NCBI RefSeq assembly: GCF_000298175.1
Contig: NZ_BAGZ01000008.1
Coordinates: 186,001-250,000, forward strand
Direction of reading: 5' to 3'
Origin: Austwickia chelonae NBRC 105200
GTDB lineage: Bacteria; Actinomycetota; Actinomycetes; Actinomycetales; Dermatophilaceae
DNA: 64,000 bases
In this document: piece by piece, positions 10,148-19,011 of the stretch
How the letters are laid out: each line of letters opens with the position of its first letter
Numbering within the stretch: the stretch's first letter is position 1
Translations under genes and position numbers: made by a program
The notes under the pieces: model-generated
Database searches by the model: none
What the model saw: the letters and a program-made list of their open reading frames with translations, nothing else
Told to the model about the DNA's origin: nothing

Positions 10148-11773
10148 TCACAGGGAATAGTTCTGCACCATCGTCATCAGGGCCGAGGCCCGTTCGGAGA
10201 GCTCGCTGGCCGCACCGGCGGTGACCTTTGCGGCCTCCCGGTTGGCGTTGGCGGTCTCGGAGATCTCTCCGACCTCCCCGGCGATGCGGGAAGCACCGTT
10301 GGCGGCGTCGTTGACATTGCGGCCCATCTCGTTGGTGGTGGCGGTCTGTTCCTCCACCGCGGAGGCGATCGTGGCCTGGGTGTCGTTGATCTGGGAGATG
10401 ATCGCCGAGATCTCGCTGATCGCGGCGACCGCCGCCTGGGTGTCGACCTGGATGGCCTCCACCCGGTGGGCGATGTCCTCCGTGGCCTTGCTGGTCTCCT
10501 GGGCGAGGTCCTTGACCTCGTTGGCGACGACGGCGAAGCCCTTGCCGGCCTCGCCGGCCCTGGCGGCTTCGATGGTGGCGTTCAAGGCCAACAGGTTGGT
10601 CTGTTCCGCGATGGAGGTGATGGCCTTGACCACTTCGCCGATCTTCGCCGAGCTGTCGCCCAGCTTCGCCACCGTCGCATTTGTCGTGCTGGCCACGGAG
10701 ACCGCGCTGGCGGCGACTCCTGCGGCGTCCTGGGCGTTCTTGGCGATCTCCCGGATCGAGGCCGTCATCTCCTCGGTGCCCGCGGCGACCGTCTGGACGT
10801 TGGAGGAGACCTCGTCTGCCGAGGCGGACACCGTGGACAGGGTGCCCGCGGTCTGGTCGGCGCTGCGCTGCAGGTCCTGGGCTGCACCGGCGATGACGCC
10901 CGAGGTGCTCTGGACCTGGGCGGCATTTTCCCGGACGCCGGCGACGGTCTCGTTGAGCGCGGCGATCATGTCGTCCAGGCCGGAGCTGAGCTGCGAGAGC
11001 TCGTCCGTACCCGCCAGCTGGGTCCGGGCGGTCAGATCGCCGTGTCCCACCTTGTCGACGGTGTTCTTCATCACTTCGATGGGGCGGATGATGGACACCG
11101 CGACCAGGGCGACACCGCCGACGGCCAGGGCGACCGACACGATGAGCACGATGATGAGGGTGTTCCGGCTCCGTTCGTACTCTGAGGTGGCTTCCGCGCG
11201 ACGCTCGTCCGCGGCCTTGCGCTCGGCGTCGACCAGTTTCATCACGGCGCCGTCGGCGGCACCCGAGGGGCCGATGGCGTTCTGGTCGCGGTACTGGGCG
11301 TATCCGGCGAAGTCCATCTTGTCGCCGTAGGCCATCAACGGGTCGAGGACGGGGAGATAGCTCTTCCAGGATTCCTCGAGCGTCTTCAGCGCTGCCGGGT
11401 CGACCGTGTTGGGTCGGTAGGCGGCGAGGTCCTTATCGAACTGGGCCTGGGCGGCTTCCTTGCGTTTCTTGTGATTGGCCTTGGACGTGGCGTCGGTCGA
11501 GGTGACGTAGTTCAGGGTGCCGATCCGTACGTCTTTCATGTCGGCGCGCATCGCGCCCAGCTGGCTGATCGGTACCAGGGACTTGTCGTAGATCTCGGCG
11601 GAGGCGGCGGCCACCCGTCCGAGGGAGATCACCGAGAAGGTGCCGAGAGCGATGGCGATCAACAGGACGATCCCGACGACGACGCCGAGGCGACTCTTGA
11701 TGCTCAGTCGTCCGATGACACCACTCATCCCTCCTGGTCGAGCCGATCCCTGGCGGGAGAACTCTGTAGACAT
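10148..11773 (-). CDS. Methyl-accepting chemotaxis protein with four-helix-bundle sensor
   Basis: Transmembrane chemoreceptor, 541 aa from ATG 11773. A short cytoplasmic start is followed by TM1 ([20 protein letters not shown]). A periplasmic four-helix-type ligand domain comes next (motif [22 protein letters not shown]). TM2 ([19 protein letters not shown]), HAMP and a long signalling hairpin complete it. The tip contains [20 protein letters not shown], where CheA/CheW bind. No CheB/CheR C-terminal pentapeptide is seen. Start alternatives are 11851 (no ribosome site) and 11728 (AGGAGGG directly abutting). No che or flagellar genes are in the window. Confidence 0.92.
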   Translation of the reverse strand: MSTEFSRQGSARPGGMSGVIGRLSIKSRLGVVVGIVLLIAIALGTFSVISLGRVAAASAEIYDKSLVPISQLGAMRADMKDVRIGTLNYVTSTDATSKANHKKRKEAAQAQFDKDLAAYRPNTVDPAALKTLEESWKSYLPVLDPLMAYGDKMDFAGYAQYRDQNAIGPSGAADGAVMKLVDAERKAADERRAEATSEYERSRNTLIIVLIVSVALAVGGVALVAVSIIRPIEVMKNTVDKVGHGDLTARTQLAGTDELSQLSSGLDDMIAALNETVAGVRENAAQVQSTSGVIAGAAQDLQRSADQTAGTLSTVSASADEVSSNVQTVAAGTEEMTASIREIAKNAQDAAGVAASAVSVASTTNATVAKLGDSSAKIGEVVKAITSIAEQTNLLALNATIEAARAGEAGKGFAVVANEVKDLAQETSKATEDIAHRVEAIQVDTQAAVAAISEISAIISQINDTQATIASAVEEQTATTNEMGRNVNDAANGASRIAGEVGEISETANANREAAKVTAGAASELSERASALMTMVQNYSL

Positions 11774-12012
11774 CTCTTGTCCGATCTGACGGTGGAGGCG
11801 CGCGTGACCTGGATCGGTGCGCGCAGCTGTCCCCTGGAAGATCGGCTGCAATCCCTTCCGCTGTAGTTTTCAACGAGGACAAGACGATCGGTGTCGTCCT
11901 CGCGCCGCGGGAGAGGGGGATTCCCCGCCGAGGCCGGGGCGGTGGCGGTATTGGCGGTTGCTGTCAGGACGAGCACGTAGCGTGGGAGCACACACATCAG
12001 ACAGGAGGCTTC

Positions 12013-13983
12013 ATGCGTTCAGGAATTGATCGTGCCGCGATGGAACCGACGATCCGTCCTCAGGACGACCTTTACGGACATGTCAGCGCAGGCTGGCTGT
12101 CGACGGCCGAGATTCCTCACGACAGAAGTCGTTTCGGCACTTTCGACGATCTGCGCGATCGTGCCGAGGAAAATATGCGGGCCCTCCTGGAGGAGGAGAG
12201 CACTGCGGAGGCGGACGGCCCGGAGGGGGCACGTCGCCCGGGTGACCTGGCCAAGGACCTGTACGTCAGCTTCCTCGACGAGGACGCTGTGGAGCAGGCC
12301 GGGATGACGGCGATCGACGCGCTCCTGGCGCGGATCGACGCGGTCGAGGACACCGTCGAGTTGATGGTTCTTCTCGGCGGACTGCAGCGTGAGGGCGTCG
12401 GGGGAGCCGTCGAACCCTATGTGAACACGGACGCAGGGCAGCCCGACCGTTATGTCGTCTACCTGGAGCAGTCCGGGCTGGGGTTGCCTGACGAGGCCTA
12501 CTACCGGGAAGAGTCCTATGCCGAGCTGAGGGAACGTTATGTCGCTCACCTGACCCGCCTGTTCGTCCTCGCCGGGGACGACGAGGAGGCCGCGGGTGCG
12601 CGTGCGACGGAGGTCATGGATCTGGAGACGCGGTTGGCGTCCGGGCATCTGGACCGGGTCTCCTGCCGGGATGCGGTGAAGAGCTACAACCTCGTCGACG
12701 GCGAGGGGCTGATCGCCCACGCTCCGGGTCTGCCCTGGGAACGTTGGCTGCGGGCCGTGGGTGCACCCCGGGAGGCCTTCGACGCATTGGTGATGCGTCA
12801 ACCGGCCTATCTGCAGGCCTTGGCGCACGAGTTGAGTGCAACCCCCCTCACGGTATGGCGTTCCTGGATGCGCGCGGCGGTTCTCCACGCCTACGCTCCT
12901 TATCTGCCCGCCGATGTCGTGGCAGAACACTTCGACTTCTACGGGCGCACGCTGTCGGGTATCCCGGAGCAGCGGCTGCGGTGGAAGAGGGGCGCTTCTC
13001 TGGTCGACCAGCTGCTGGGCGAGGACGCGGGACGTCTTTATGTCGAGCGGCATTTCTCGGCCGAGGCCAAGGAACGGATGATCACCATGGTGGACAACCT
13101 GGTGGCGGCCTACCGGCATGACATCGATCGGTTGGACTGGATGACTCCGCAGACCAGGCAGAAGGCCTTGGCGAAATTGGAGCTGTTCACCCCGAAGATC
13201 GGGTTCCCCGACCGGTGGCGCGACTACACCGGCCTGCGGATCGACCGGAACGATCTGTTGGGGAATGTGCGTCGGGCGCAGATGTTCGAGGCCGATCGGA
13301 TGTGGGCCAAGCTCGGCGGGCCGATCGATCGTGACGAATGGTTCATGAACGCTCAGACGGTCAACGCCTACTACAACCCCGGGATGAACGAGATCGTCTT
13401 CCCGGCCGCGATCCTGCAGCCGCCGTTCTTCGATGCGGAGGCCGACGACGCGGTCAACTACGGGGCCATCGGTTCGGTCATCGGGCATGAGATCGGGCAC
13501 GGTTTCGACGACCAGGGCAGCCGGTACGACGGTCATGGTCGGCTGGTCGATTGGTGGACCGAGGCCGATCGTTCGGCTTTCGAGGTGAAGGCCGCTGCTT
13601 TGATCGCCCAGTACGACTCTTTCAGCCCCCGTGATCTCCCGGGGGAGAAGGTGAACGGTGCGCTCACTGTCGGGGAGAACATCGGGGATCTCGGTGGGGT
13701 GACCATCGCTCACCTGGCCTATCACCTGTCGCTGGAGGGCGAGGGTGCGCCGGAGCTCGACGGCCTGACCGGTGACCAGCGCTTCTTCATGGGCTGGGCT
13801 CGGATCTGGCGGACGTTGTGCCGTCCGGAGGAGGCGAAGCGTCTGTTGTCGATCGATCCGCATTCCCCCGGGGAGTTCCGGGCGAACATCGTGCGTAATC
13901 TCACCGAGTTCTACGAGGCTTTCGATGTCCGGGAAGGCGACGCGCTGTGGCTGCCGGAGTCGGAGCGGGTGCGTATCTGGTGA
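12013..13983 (+). CDS. M13-family zinc metallopeptidase (neprilysin/PepO type)
   Basis: Oligopeptidase of 656 aa. Zinc motif His492-Glu493-x-x-His496 (VIGHEIGHGFDDQG) with the third ligand Glu555 in GENIGDLGG. The substrate-binding NAYYNP motif precedes it. No signal peptide or membrane anchor is visible, so it is predicted cytosolic, as for actinobacterial members. AGGAGG sits 5 bases before the ATG. It diverges from the chemoreceptor gene across 239 bases. Its stop overlaps a GTG start of the next gene (GTGA at 13980-13983), suggesting coupled translation. Confidence 0.95.
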   Translation: MRSGIDRAAMEPTIRPQDDLYGHVSAGWLSTAEIPHDRSRFGTFDDLRDRAEENMRALLEEESTAEADGPEGARRPGDLAKDLYVSFLDEDAVEQAGMTAIDALLARIDAVEDTVELMVLLGGLQREGVGGAVEPYVNTDAGQPDRYVVYLEQSGLGLPDEAYYREESYAELRERYVAHLTRLFVLAGDDEEAAGARATEVMDLETRLASGHLDRVSCRDAVKSYNLVDGEGLIAHAPGLPWERWLRAVGAPREAFDALVMRQPAYLQALAHELSATPLTVWRSWMRAAVLHAYAPYLPADVVAEHFDFYGRTLSGIPEQRLRWKRGASLVDQLLGEDAGRLYVERHFSAEAKERMITMVDNLVAAYRHDIDRLDWMTPQTRQKALAKLELFTPKIGFPDRWRDYTGLRIDRNDLLGNVRRAQMFEADRMWAKLGGPIDRDEWFMNAQTVNAYYNPGMNEIVFPAAILQPPFFDAEADDAVNYGAIGSVIGHEIGHGFDDQGSRYDGHGRLVDWWTEADRSAFEVKAAALIAQYDSFSPRDLPGEKVNGALTVGENIGDLGGVTIAHLAYHLSLEGEGAPELDGLTGDQRFFMGWARIWRTLCRPEEAKRLLSIDPHSPGEFRANIVRNLTEFYEAFDVREGDALWLPESERVRIW

Positions 13984-14930
13984 GGAAGGCGCGGTCCTGG
14001 CTGCTGGGAGCATCTGCAGCCACGGTGCTGCTGGCCTCGACGGTGTGGTGGTGGGATCTGACCGGTCCGGTGCCGATGGTGCAGCCGCTGTATCCAGCGG
14101 TGGGTGTCCTGGCAGTGATGGTGTTGGCGGTCTGTGCCGGTGTGCGGTATTGGCGGTCGGCGGCAGCGGCTGGTTTGGCTCTGATCCTGTACGGGACGGC
14201 GATGGGTCCGACGGTGTTCCCCTTGACGGGCACCCTTGCCGCGGATCCGTCGACCACCGGCGCCAAAAATTTGCGGGTGCTGGCGGTCAACACCGAGTTC
14301 GGTCAGATCGATGTGACGGCGTTGAAGCATGTGGTGGAGTCCCGGCAGGCCGACGTGGTCGTGTTGACCGAGGCCGGCCCACAGTTCGTCCCCCATGTGC
14401 GGCAGGCCTTCCGGGTCCGTCTTCCGCATGATTCGGGTCCGACCTTGGGCGGGGCCGGGGGGACCATCGTGTTCTCTCGTTTTCCGATGAAGGTGCTGGA
14501 TGCCGGTAACACCGACCATACGAAGCCGCAGCAGCCGGTGGTCCGGATCGAGGTCGAAGGGAGGCCGGTGACGCTGCGGGGGATCCACCCGCGGTCACCG
14601 AGCTCGGCGACGAAACTTCCGCAATGGCGCTCGGATCTCGCCGAGTTGGCTCGTTGGCAGCGTGCTCAGCGGGGCGCGGTGGTCATGGTCGGTGATTTCA
14701 ATTCCGGCTGGGCGCATCCTGCGTTCCGAGAGGTGGCCGAGGGCTTCGACGACGCGCTGAGGGTGACCGGGCAGGGTTGGGAGCCGACCTGGCCGGTGCA
14801 TCCTCAGATCCCTGCCTTCGCACAGATCGATCATGTCCTGTCGAAGGGGCTGGGGGTGCGTGGCGCCCAGGTGTTGCGGATTCCTCGGACGGATCATCTG
14901 GCGGTTTTCGCCGAGCTGACGGTGCCGTGA
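13980..14930 (+). CDS. Membrane-anchored endonuclease/exonuclease/phosphatase family protein
   Basis: 316 aa. The N-terminal third holds three hydrophobic segments (about residues 5-22, 30-50 and 55-75). The EEP-fold domain follows: NTEFGQIDV, a conserved VVLTEAG, GDFNSGWAHP and QIDHVL, ending RTDHLAVFAEL. The catalytic Glu, Asp-Asn and Asp-His pairs expected for EEP phosphodiesterases are all present. The start GTG at 13980 overlaps the M13 peptidase stop. Such membrane EEP proteins may act on lipid head groups, nucleic acid or phosphoesters outside the cell; the substrate is unknown. Confidence 0.87.
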   Translation: MRKARSWLLGASAATVLLASTVWWWDLTGPVPMVQPLYPAVGVLAVMVLAVCAGVRYWRSAAAAGLALILYGTAMGPTVFPLTGTLAADPSTTGAKNLRVLAVNTEFGQIDVTALKHVVESRQADVVVLTEAGPQFVPHVRQAFRVRLPHDSGPTLGGAGGTIVFSRFPMKVLDAGNTDHTKPQQPVVRIEVEGRPVTLRGIHPRSPSSATKLPQWRSDLAELARWQRAQRGAVVMVGDFNSGWAHPAFREVAEGFDDALRVTGQGWEPTWPVHPQIPAFAQIDHVLSKGLGVRGAQVLRIPRTDHLAVFAELTVP

Positions 14931-14962
14931 CCTACAGGGAGGGGTGAGTGCGGCGGCCGGTG

Positions 14963-15313
14963 TCAGGGATGTTCGTGGTCGAAGGGTCCGGCGAGGCAGA
15001 AATGGTTGCCTTCCGGGTCGGCGAGGACATTCCACCGGCCGCCGTTCATGCGGACCTGTTCGACCATGGTGGCGCCCAGGGCGAGGATGCGTTCGGTGTC
15101 CGAGATGAGGTCGTCGGTCTGGATGTCGACGTGCATCCGGTTCTTCCCGGGAGTCGGTTCGGGCACGTTCTGGAAGGACATGCGGGGTGAGCTGTCGAGG
15201 ACGACGTACTCGTCGGCATCGTGGAAGACCGGAGCGTGCAGTACAGCGCCCCAGAACTCGGCGAGATTCTGGGCGTCGTAACAGTCGATGACGACATAGG
15301 CGATGGACACCAT
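14963..15313 (-). CDS. VOC (glyoxalase/bleomycin-resistance fold) family protein
   Basis: 116 aa, one domain of two beta-alpha-beta-beta-beta modules. Visible family features are the opening VIDCYDAQNLAEFWGAVL, the RMHVDIQTDD strand (metal-ligand position) and the closing NVLADPEGNHFCLAG. Metal ligands His and Glu are at expected spots, but no substrate can be assigned. ATG 15313 was chosen because it starts directly at the first strand; the open frame extends further upstream without conservation. It is convergent with the EEP gene. Confidence 0.85.
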   Translation of the reverse strand: MVSIAYVVIDCYDAQNLAEFWGAVLHAPVFHDADEYVVLDSSPRMSFQNVPEPTPGKNRMHVDIQTDDLISDTERILALGATMVEQVRMNGGRWNVLADPEGNHFCLAGPFDHEHP

Positions 15314-15738
15314 GTGCTTCAGCCTAGTGAGGCCGGTACTTCTCCTGCCAGGAGTTGTCTTGCCCATCAACCATTTCGATAGAAATATGCCCTCTTTTGT
15401 CGAGAGATCCGTCGGAAGTCGTGCGTGTTTTCGCTCATGGTTCATGAGCGGTAGCCGGTGTCCGTAGAGTGGACGTTTCCGAAGGTTCTCTTCGGTTTTC
15501 TCCGTCACAGGAAGTCCGGAATCGAGCACGACCGAATGCCGGATATGGGGTTTCTCCCCCCTCTGTGGATGGGTGGTCTTCCCGATTTGTAACCTCCGGG
15601 CCGAGGCTCGGGAGGGGAAACAGGAAGGACGTCCGGTGAATCTCGTTCGGTCCGGGCAGCGGTACGGGCTAGCCTGGAGGCGTCCGCTCGCATCAGCGGT
15701 CGGTCTTCGTGAGCTCCGGTGAAGGTGTGATTCGTAAA
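15314..15738. other. Intergenic region between the VOC and cold-shock genes
   Basis: 425 bases without a supportable gene. It must hold the promoters of both divergent genes. An 8-bp inverted repeat with a 3-base loop (arms 15432-15439 and 15443-15450, CGCTCATG/CATGAGCG) is a possible operator. A TAGCCT -10-like hexamer lies near 15670 in front of the cold-shock gene. No RNA gene was recognised. Confidence 0.4.
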
Positions 15739-16140
15739 GTGCCTACTGGCAAGGTGAAGTTCTTCGACGAGCAGAAGGGCTTCGGCTTCGTGTCCTGTGA
15801 CGACGGCGGCGATGACGTTTTCGTCCCAGCGAAGTCCCTACCAAGTGGCGTGACGGGTCTGAAAGCGGGGATGCGTCTGGAATACAGCATCGCTGCGGGG
15901 AAGCGGGGCACTCAGGCGATGCAGGTCCGGGTGCTCGACCCGGCGCCGTCGGTGGCCGCGGCCCAGCACGCGAAGCACCGGCGTTCGGCCGAGGAGATGA
16001 CCGTCATCACGGAGGACCTGATCAAGATGCTGGATCGGATGAGCAACGGCTTCCGCCGCGGGCACCACCCGGACCGCAAGGAAGCTCAGAAGGTGGCTGC
16101 CGTTCTGCGGGCCGTGGCCACCCATCTGGACGGAGCGTGA
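15739..16140 (+). CDS. Cold-shock domain protein with C-terminal helical extension
   Basis: 133 aa. Residues 1-65 are a cold-shock OB-fold with RNP1 (KGFGFVSCDD) and RNP2-like (DVFVPAKSL) nucleic-acid motifs. The remaining half is a charged helical tail found in the longer actinobacterial cold-shock proteins. GTG 15739 gives the usual family start (VPTGKVKFFDE); an in-frame GTG at 15709 would add 10 residues. Its stop overlaps the start of the DUF3027 gene (GTGA at 16137-16140), so the two are co-translated, a pairing commonly seen in actinobacteria. Confidence 0.92.
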   Translation: MPTGKVKFFDEQKGFGFVSCDDGGDDVFVPAKSLPSGVTGLKAGMRLEYSIAAGKRGTQAMQVRVLDPAPSVAAAQHAKHRRSAEEMTVITEDLIKMLDRMSNGFRRGHHPDRKEAQKVAAVLRAVATHLDGA

Positions 16141-16895
16141 TAGCGGTGGCCGTCAGGCATGACACGATTCTGGCCTCTGCGGTGGACCAGGCGCGATCGG
16201 CGGCATCCGATATCGCCGATCCTGGCACCGTGGGCGAGCACCTGGGCATGCGCATGGATTCCGAGCGTCTGGCCACTCATCTCTTCGTGTGCACGGCGCC
16301 GGCCTACCGCGGGTGGGCCTGGGCGGTCACGGTGGCCCGGATCGCCCGTAGCCGCCATGTCACCATCTGCGAGACCCATCTCGTGCCGGGTGAGGAAGCC
16401 CTGCTGGCTCCGGACTGGATTCCTTATGCCCAGCGTCTCGAACCGGGTGATCTCGGTGCTGGCGACGAACTTCCTTACATCGAGGACGATCAGCATCTCG
16501 AACAGGGTTTCGAGGCCACGGGGGAGGAGGACGTCGACCGGACGGCTTTCCACGAGCTGGGCCTGGGACGGCGCCGGGTGCTTTCCGCGGAGGGGCGGGA
16601 AGCAGCGGCGCAGCGTTGGTACGACGGCGACCACGGCCCTTATGCGTCCGTGGCTGAGAAGGCGCCCGAGAAGTGTTCCAGCTGCGGGTACTACCTGCCG
16701 ATGGCCGGGACGATGCGGGCGGTCTTCGGGGTGTGCGCCAACGCGTGGTCCCCGAGCGACGGTCGCGTCGTGAGTCTCGATCACGGGTGCGGTGCCCACA
16801 GTGAGACGGATGTGGTGGCCGATCATCCGGTTCCGGTGAGTCGTCCTCTGGCGGACGACATGCTCTGGGATGCTCTGGCCGAGGAACGGGTCTGA
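16137..16895 (+). CDS. DUF3027 family protein
   Basis: 252 aa, conserved in actinobacteria, function unknown. Recognisable stretches are TAPAYRGWAWAVTVARI, the PDWIPYAQRL block and a C-terminal cysteine cluster (CSSCGYYL, GVCANAWSPSDG, HGCGAH) that looks like a zinc-binding site. The acidic centre (about residues 110-140) is low-complexity. Start GTG overlaps the cold-shock stop, so a linked role with the RNA-binding protein is plausible. No catalytic motif is visible. Confidence 0.88.
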   Translation: MIAVAVRHDTILASAVDQARSAASDIADPGTVGEHLGMRMDSERLATHLFVCTAPAYRGWAWAVTVARIARSRHVTICETHLVPGEEALLAPDWIPYAQRLEPGDLGAGDELPYIEDDQHLEQGFEATGEEDVDRTAFHELGLGRRRVLSAEGREAAAQRWYDGDHGPYASVAEKAPEKCSSCGYYLPMAGTMRAVFGVCANAWSPSDGRVVSLDHGCGAHSETDVVADHPVPVSRPLADDMLWDALAEERV

Positions 16896-17040
16896 ATTCC
16901 CTGGAAGGGGAGAGGCCTTCGGCCGTCAGCAGGATCGGCTGACCGTCCGGACGAATGTATGGAGCAGGCGTCCATCATGTCGGGAAGCCGACTATTCTGG
17001 GGTGTCGAGAGCTGGTCGTCCTGCTGAGACGAGGGAAACG

Positions 17041-17565
17041 ATGCCGCTACCACGCGATGACGAGTCTCTGCCGGACAGGGACGTCGATAACATCCCTCTC
17101 GAGCCGTTGGCGGAGCTCCTTCATGAAGAGTCACGGGCCGGTGACCTCGCCGGGTTGGCCCGGCAAGGACTCGAGCTCCGCCTCGCCTGTCAACAGATAG
17201 CCCGTCGGGTCCGTTATGAGGCCCAGGCCGGCTCGGTGGCCCCTCACCAGTTCGCGGTCCTGGCCCGTCTGGAGGAGGGTGACCTCCCGCCCAGCGAGAT
17301 CGCAGAGCTGGAGAGGGTGAGCGCGCCCAGCATGACCCGTACGGTGAAGAAGCTGGTGGACGAGGGCTATGTGCACCGCACCCAGCATCCGACGGATCGG
17401 CGGGTCGTCCTGGTCGGGTTGACCGATACCGGTCAGGCACTTCTGGACGAAGCACGTCATCGTCGGGATCTGTGGATGACTTCACGGTTGCGTCAGCTCG
17501 AGGAGGAGGACATCGCCCTGGTCCCAGAGCTGGCTCGCATTCTCGGCCGGGTCGCCTCTCTGTGA
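17041..17565 (+). CDS. MarR-family transcriptional regulator
   Basis: 174 aa. A winged helix-turn-helix is present: helix pair PSEIAELERVSAPSMTRTVKKLVDEGYV, wing PTDRRVVLVGLTDTG, and dimerisation helices at both ends. The family is normally homodimeric and ligand- or redox-responsive. The first 35 residues are acidic and poorly conserved. ATG 17041 follows GAGGG at a good distance. No efflux or detoxification gene is directly adjacent, so its target is unknown; self-regulation through 16896-17040 is likely. Confidence 0.92.
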   Translation: MPLPRDDESLPDRDVDNIPLEPLAELLHEESRAGDLAGLARQGLELRLACQQIARRVRYEAQAGSVAPHQFAVLARLEEGDLPPSEIAELERVSAPSMTRTVKKLVDEGYVHRTQHPTDRRVVLVGLTDTGQALLDEARHRRDLWMTSRLRQLEEEDIALVPELARILGRVASL

Positions 17566-17724
17566 GCCTGTTCTGGCAGATGTGCGGCAGGTGGGGGTCG
17601 GCGCCTTCGCTCCGACGGACAGGGGGCGGCGTCGCGTCTGGGGGAGCCGGGCTAGGGTTCGCTCTGGAACGACAGGACTTCGGCGCTCGGGCGCTGTGAC
17701 GGTGGCGAAGATAGGTGTGATGTC

Positions 17725-17814
17725 ATGAGGCCCTCGACCCGACGGGTGATCGTGTGGCTGGCTTTGGCCGGGATATTGGCCGTGTCCGTGATCGGTCCTG
17801 CGCTGCCTCGGTGA
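17725..17814 (+). CDS. Possible 29-residue membrane peptide
   Basis: Short frame MRPSTRRVIVWLALAGILAV... ending IGPALPR. It has a basic N-terminus and one hydrophobic segment of about 17 residues, the layout of small membrane peptides. AGGTGTG lies shortly upstream of the ATG. It is convergent with serC, 13 bases away. Supported only by layout and ribosome-site position; it could be chance. Confidence 0.4.
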   Translation: MRPSTRRVIVWLALAGILAVSVIGPALPR

Positions 17815-17827
17815 GACTGGCCCGTGC

Positions 17828-18955
17828 TCAGTTGAGTTCGTCGACCACGTGGTCGATACAGGCGGTCAGCGCGCTGATGTCATCGGGGTCGATCGACGGG
17901 AAGAGCGCTATTCGTAGTTGGTTGCGGCCCAGTTTGCGGTAAGACTCGGTGTCGACCACGCCGTGTGCGCGGAGGACCTTGCTCACGGTCGTCGCATCGA
18001 TCGCCGGTTCGAGGTCGACAGTGGCGACGACCTGACTGCGTTCTTCCGGCCGGCGGACGAAACAGGTGGTGTAGGAGCGTTCTTCCACCCACTGGTACAG
18101 ACGGCGGGCGTTCTCTGCGGTGCGTTCGACCGCCCAGGAGAGTCCTCCTCGGCCCAGGAGGGTACGGACCTGCGCATTCATGAGGATCAGCGTCGACAGG
18201 GCGGGGGTGTTCAGGGTCTGGTTCTTGGCGGAGAGTTCCACGGCAGTGGCCAGGCGCAGGGAGGACGGTATCCAGCGGTCGGAGGCGTCGATCTCGGCGA
18301 TGCGGTCCAGGGCGCGGGGAGAGAGAACTGCGAACCACAGGCCGCCGTCGGCGGCGAAGTTTTTCTGGGGGGCGAAGTAGTACGCATCGGTCTGGGAGAG
18401 GTCGACCGGCAGCCCGCCTGCCGCACTGGTGGCATCCACCAGCACGAGGGTGTCCTCGTCGGTGTCGGAGGGTCGGGTCACCGGTGCAGCGGCTCCGGTG
18501 GAGGTTTCGTTGTGCGGCCAGGCCAGGATGTCGCTGACGCCGTCGGCCCGGGGGAGAGCTATCGAGCCTGGTTCGGCGGCGTCGACGACGGAGGCGGAGA
18601 GAAAGGGCGCCGAGCGGGTGACCTCGGCGAATTTCGAGGAGAACTCCCCGAAGACGCCGTGACGGGCCTGTCGGCGCACCAGGGAGAAGGCTGCCGCGTC
18701 CCAGAAGCTGGTGGTACCGCCGTTGCCGAGGGTGACCAGATATCCGGGTGGAGGGTCGAAGAGTTCGGACAGGCCGTCGCGTAGCTCCGCGACGAGGCGG
18801 AGAACGGGGGGTTGCCGGTGCGAGGTACCCAGCAGGGGGGAGTCCACGAGTTCGTGGACGTGCTCGGCCGGGATCAAGGACGGGCCGCAACCGAATCGTC
18901 CGTCCTGGGGCAGCAGGTGCCGGGGTATACGGATGCGGGTGCCGGGGTCGTCCAT
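17828..18955 (-). CDS. serC: Phosphoserine aminotransferase (mycobacterial type)
   Basis: PLP enzyme converting 3-phosphohydroxypyruvate and glutamate to phosphoserine, serine pathway; 375 aa, same length as the mycobacterial enzyme. Features: FGCGPSLIP at the N-terminus, the LGNGGTTSFWDAA cofactor loop, VDATSAAGGLPVDL and the Schiff-base lysine in APQKNFAADGG. The C-terminal domain ends with LRIALFPSIDPDDI. GGAGGATG lies 6 bases before ATG 18955. The frame stays open far upstream, but that part is antisense to citrate synthase and is not conserved. Citrate synthase ends 56 bases upstream, so the two may be co-transcribed. Confidence 0.94.
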   Translation of the reverse strand: MDDPGTRIRIPRHLLPQDGRFGCGPSLIPAEHVHELVDSPLLGTSHRQPPVLRLVAELRDGLSELFDPPPGYLVTLGNGGTTSFWDAAAFSLVRRQARHGVFGEFSSKFAEVTRSAPFLSASVVDAAEPGSIALPRADGVSDILAWPHNETSTGAAAPVTRPSDTDEDTLVLVDATSAAGGLPVDLSQTDAYYFAPQKNFAADGGLWFAVLSPRALDRIAEIDASDRWIPSSLRLATAVELSAKNQTLNTPALSTLILMNAQVRTLLGRGGLSWAVERTAENARRLYQWVEERSYTTCFVRRPEERSQVVATVDLEPAIDATTVSKVLRAHGVVDTESYRKLGRNQLRIALFPSIDPDDISALTACIDHVVDELN

Positions 18956-19011
18956 CGGGTCATCCTCCCCCGGCTCGGGTGGGATCGGGGCGTGAGGAGG
19001 TCTCTGCCCGT

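Noticed and set aside
9110-11185. 691-codon plus-strand frame spanning mvaB and the chemoreceptor gene
   Set aside because: Out of frame with HMG-CoA lyase and antisense to the receptor; composition is Gly/Arg/Asp shadow.
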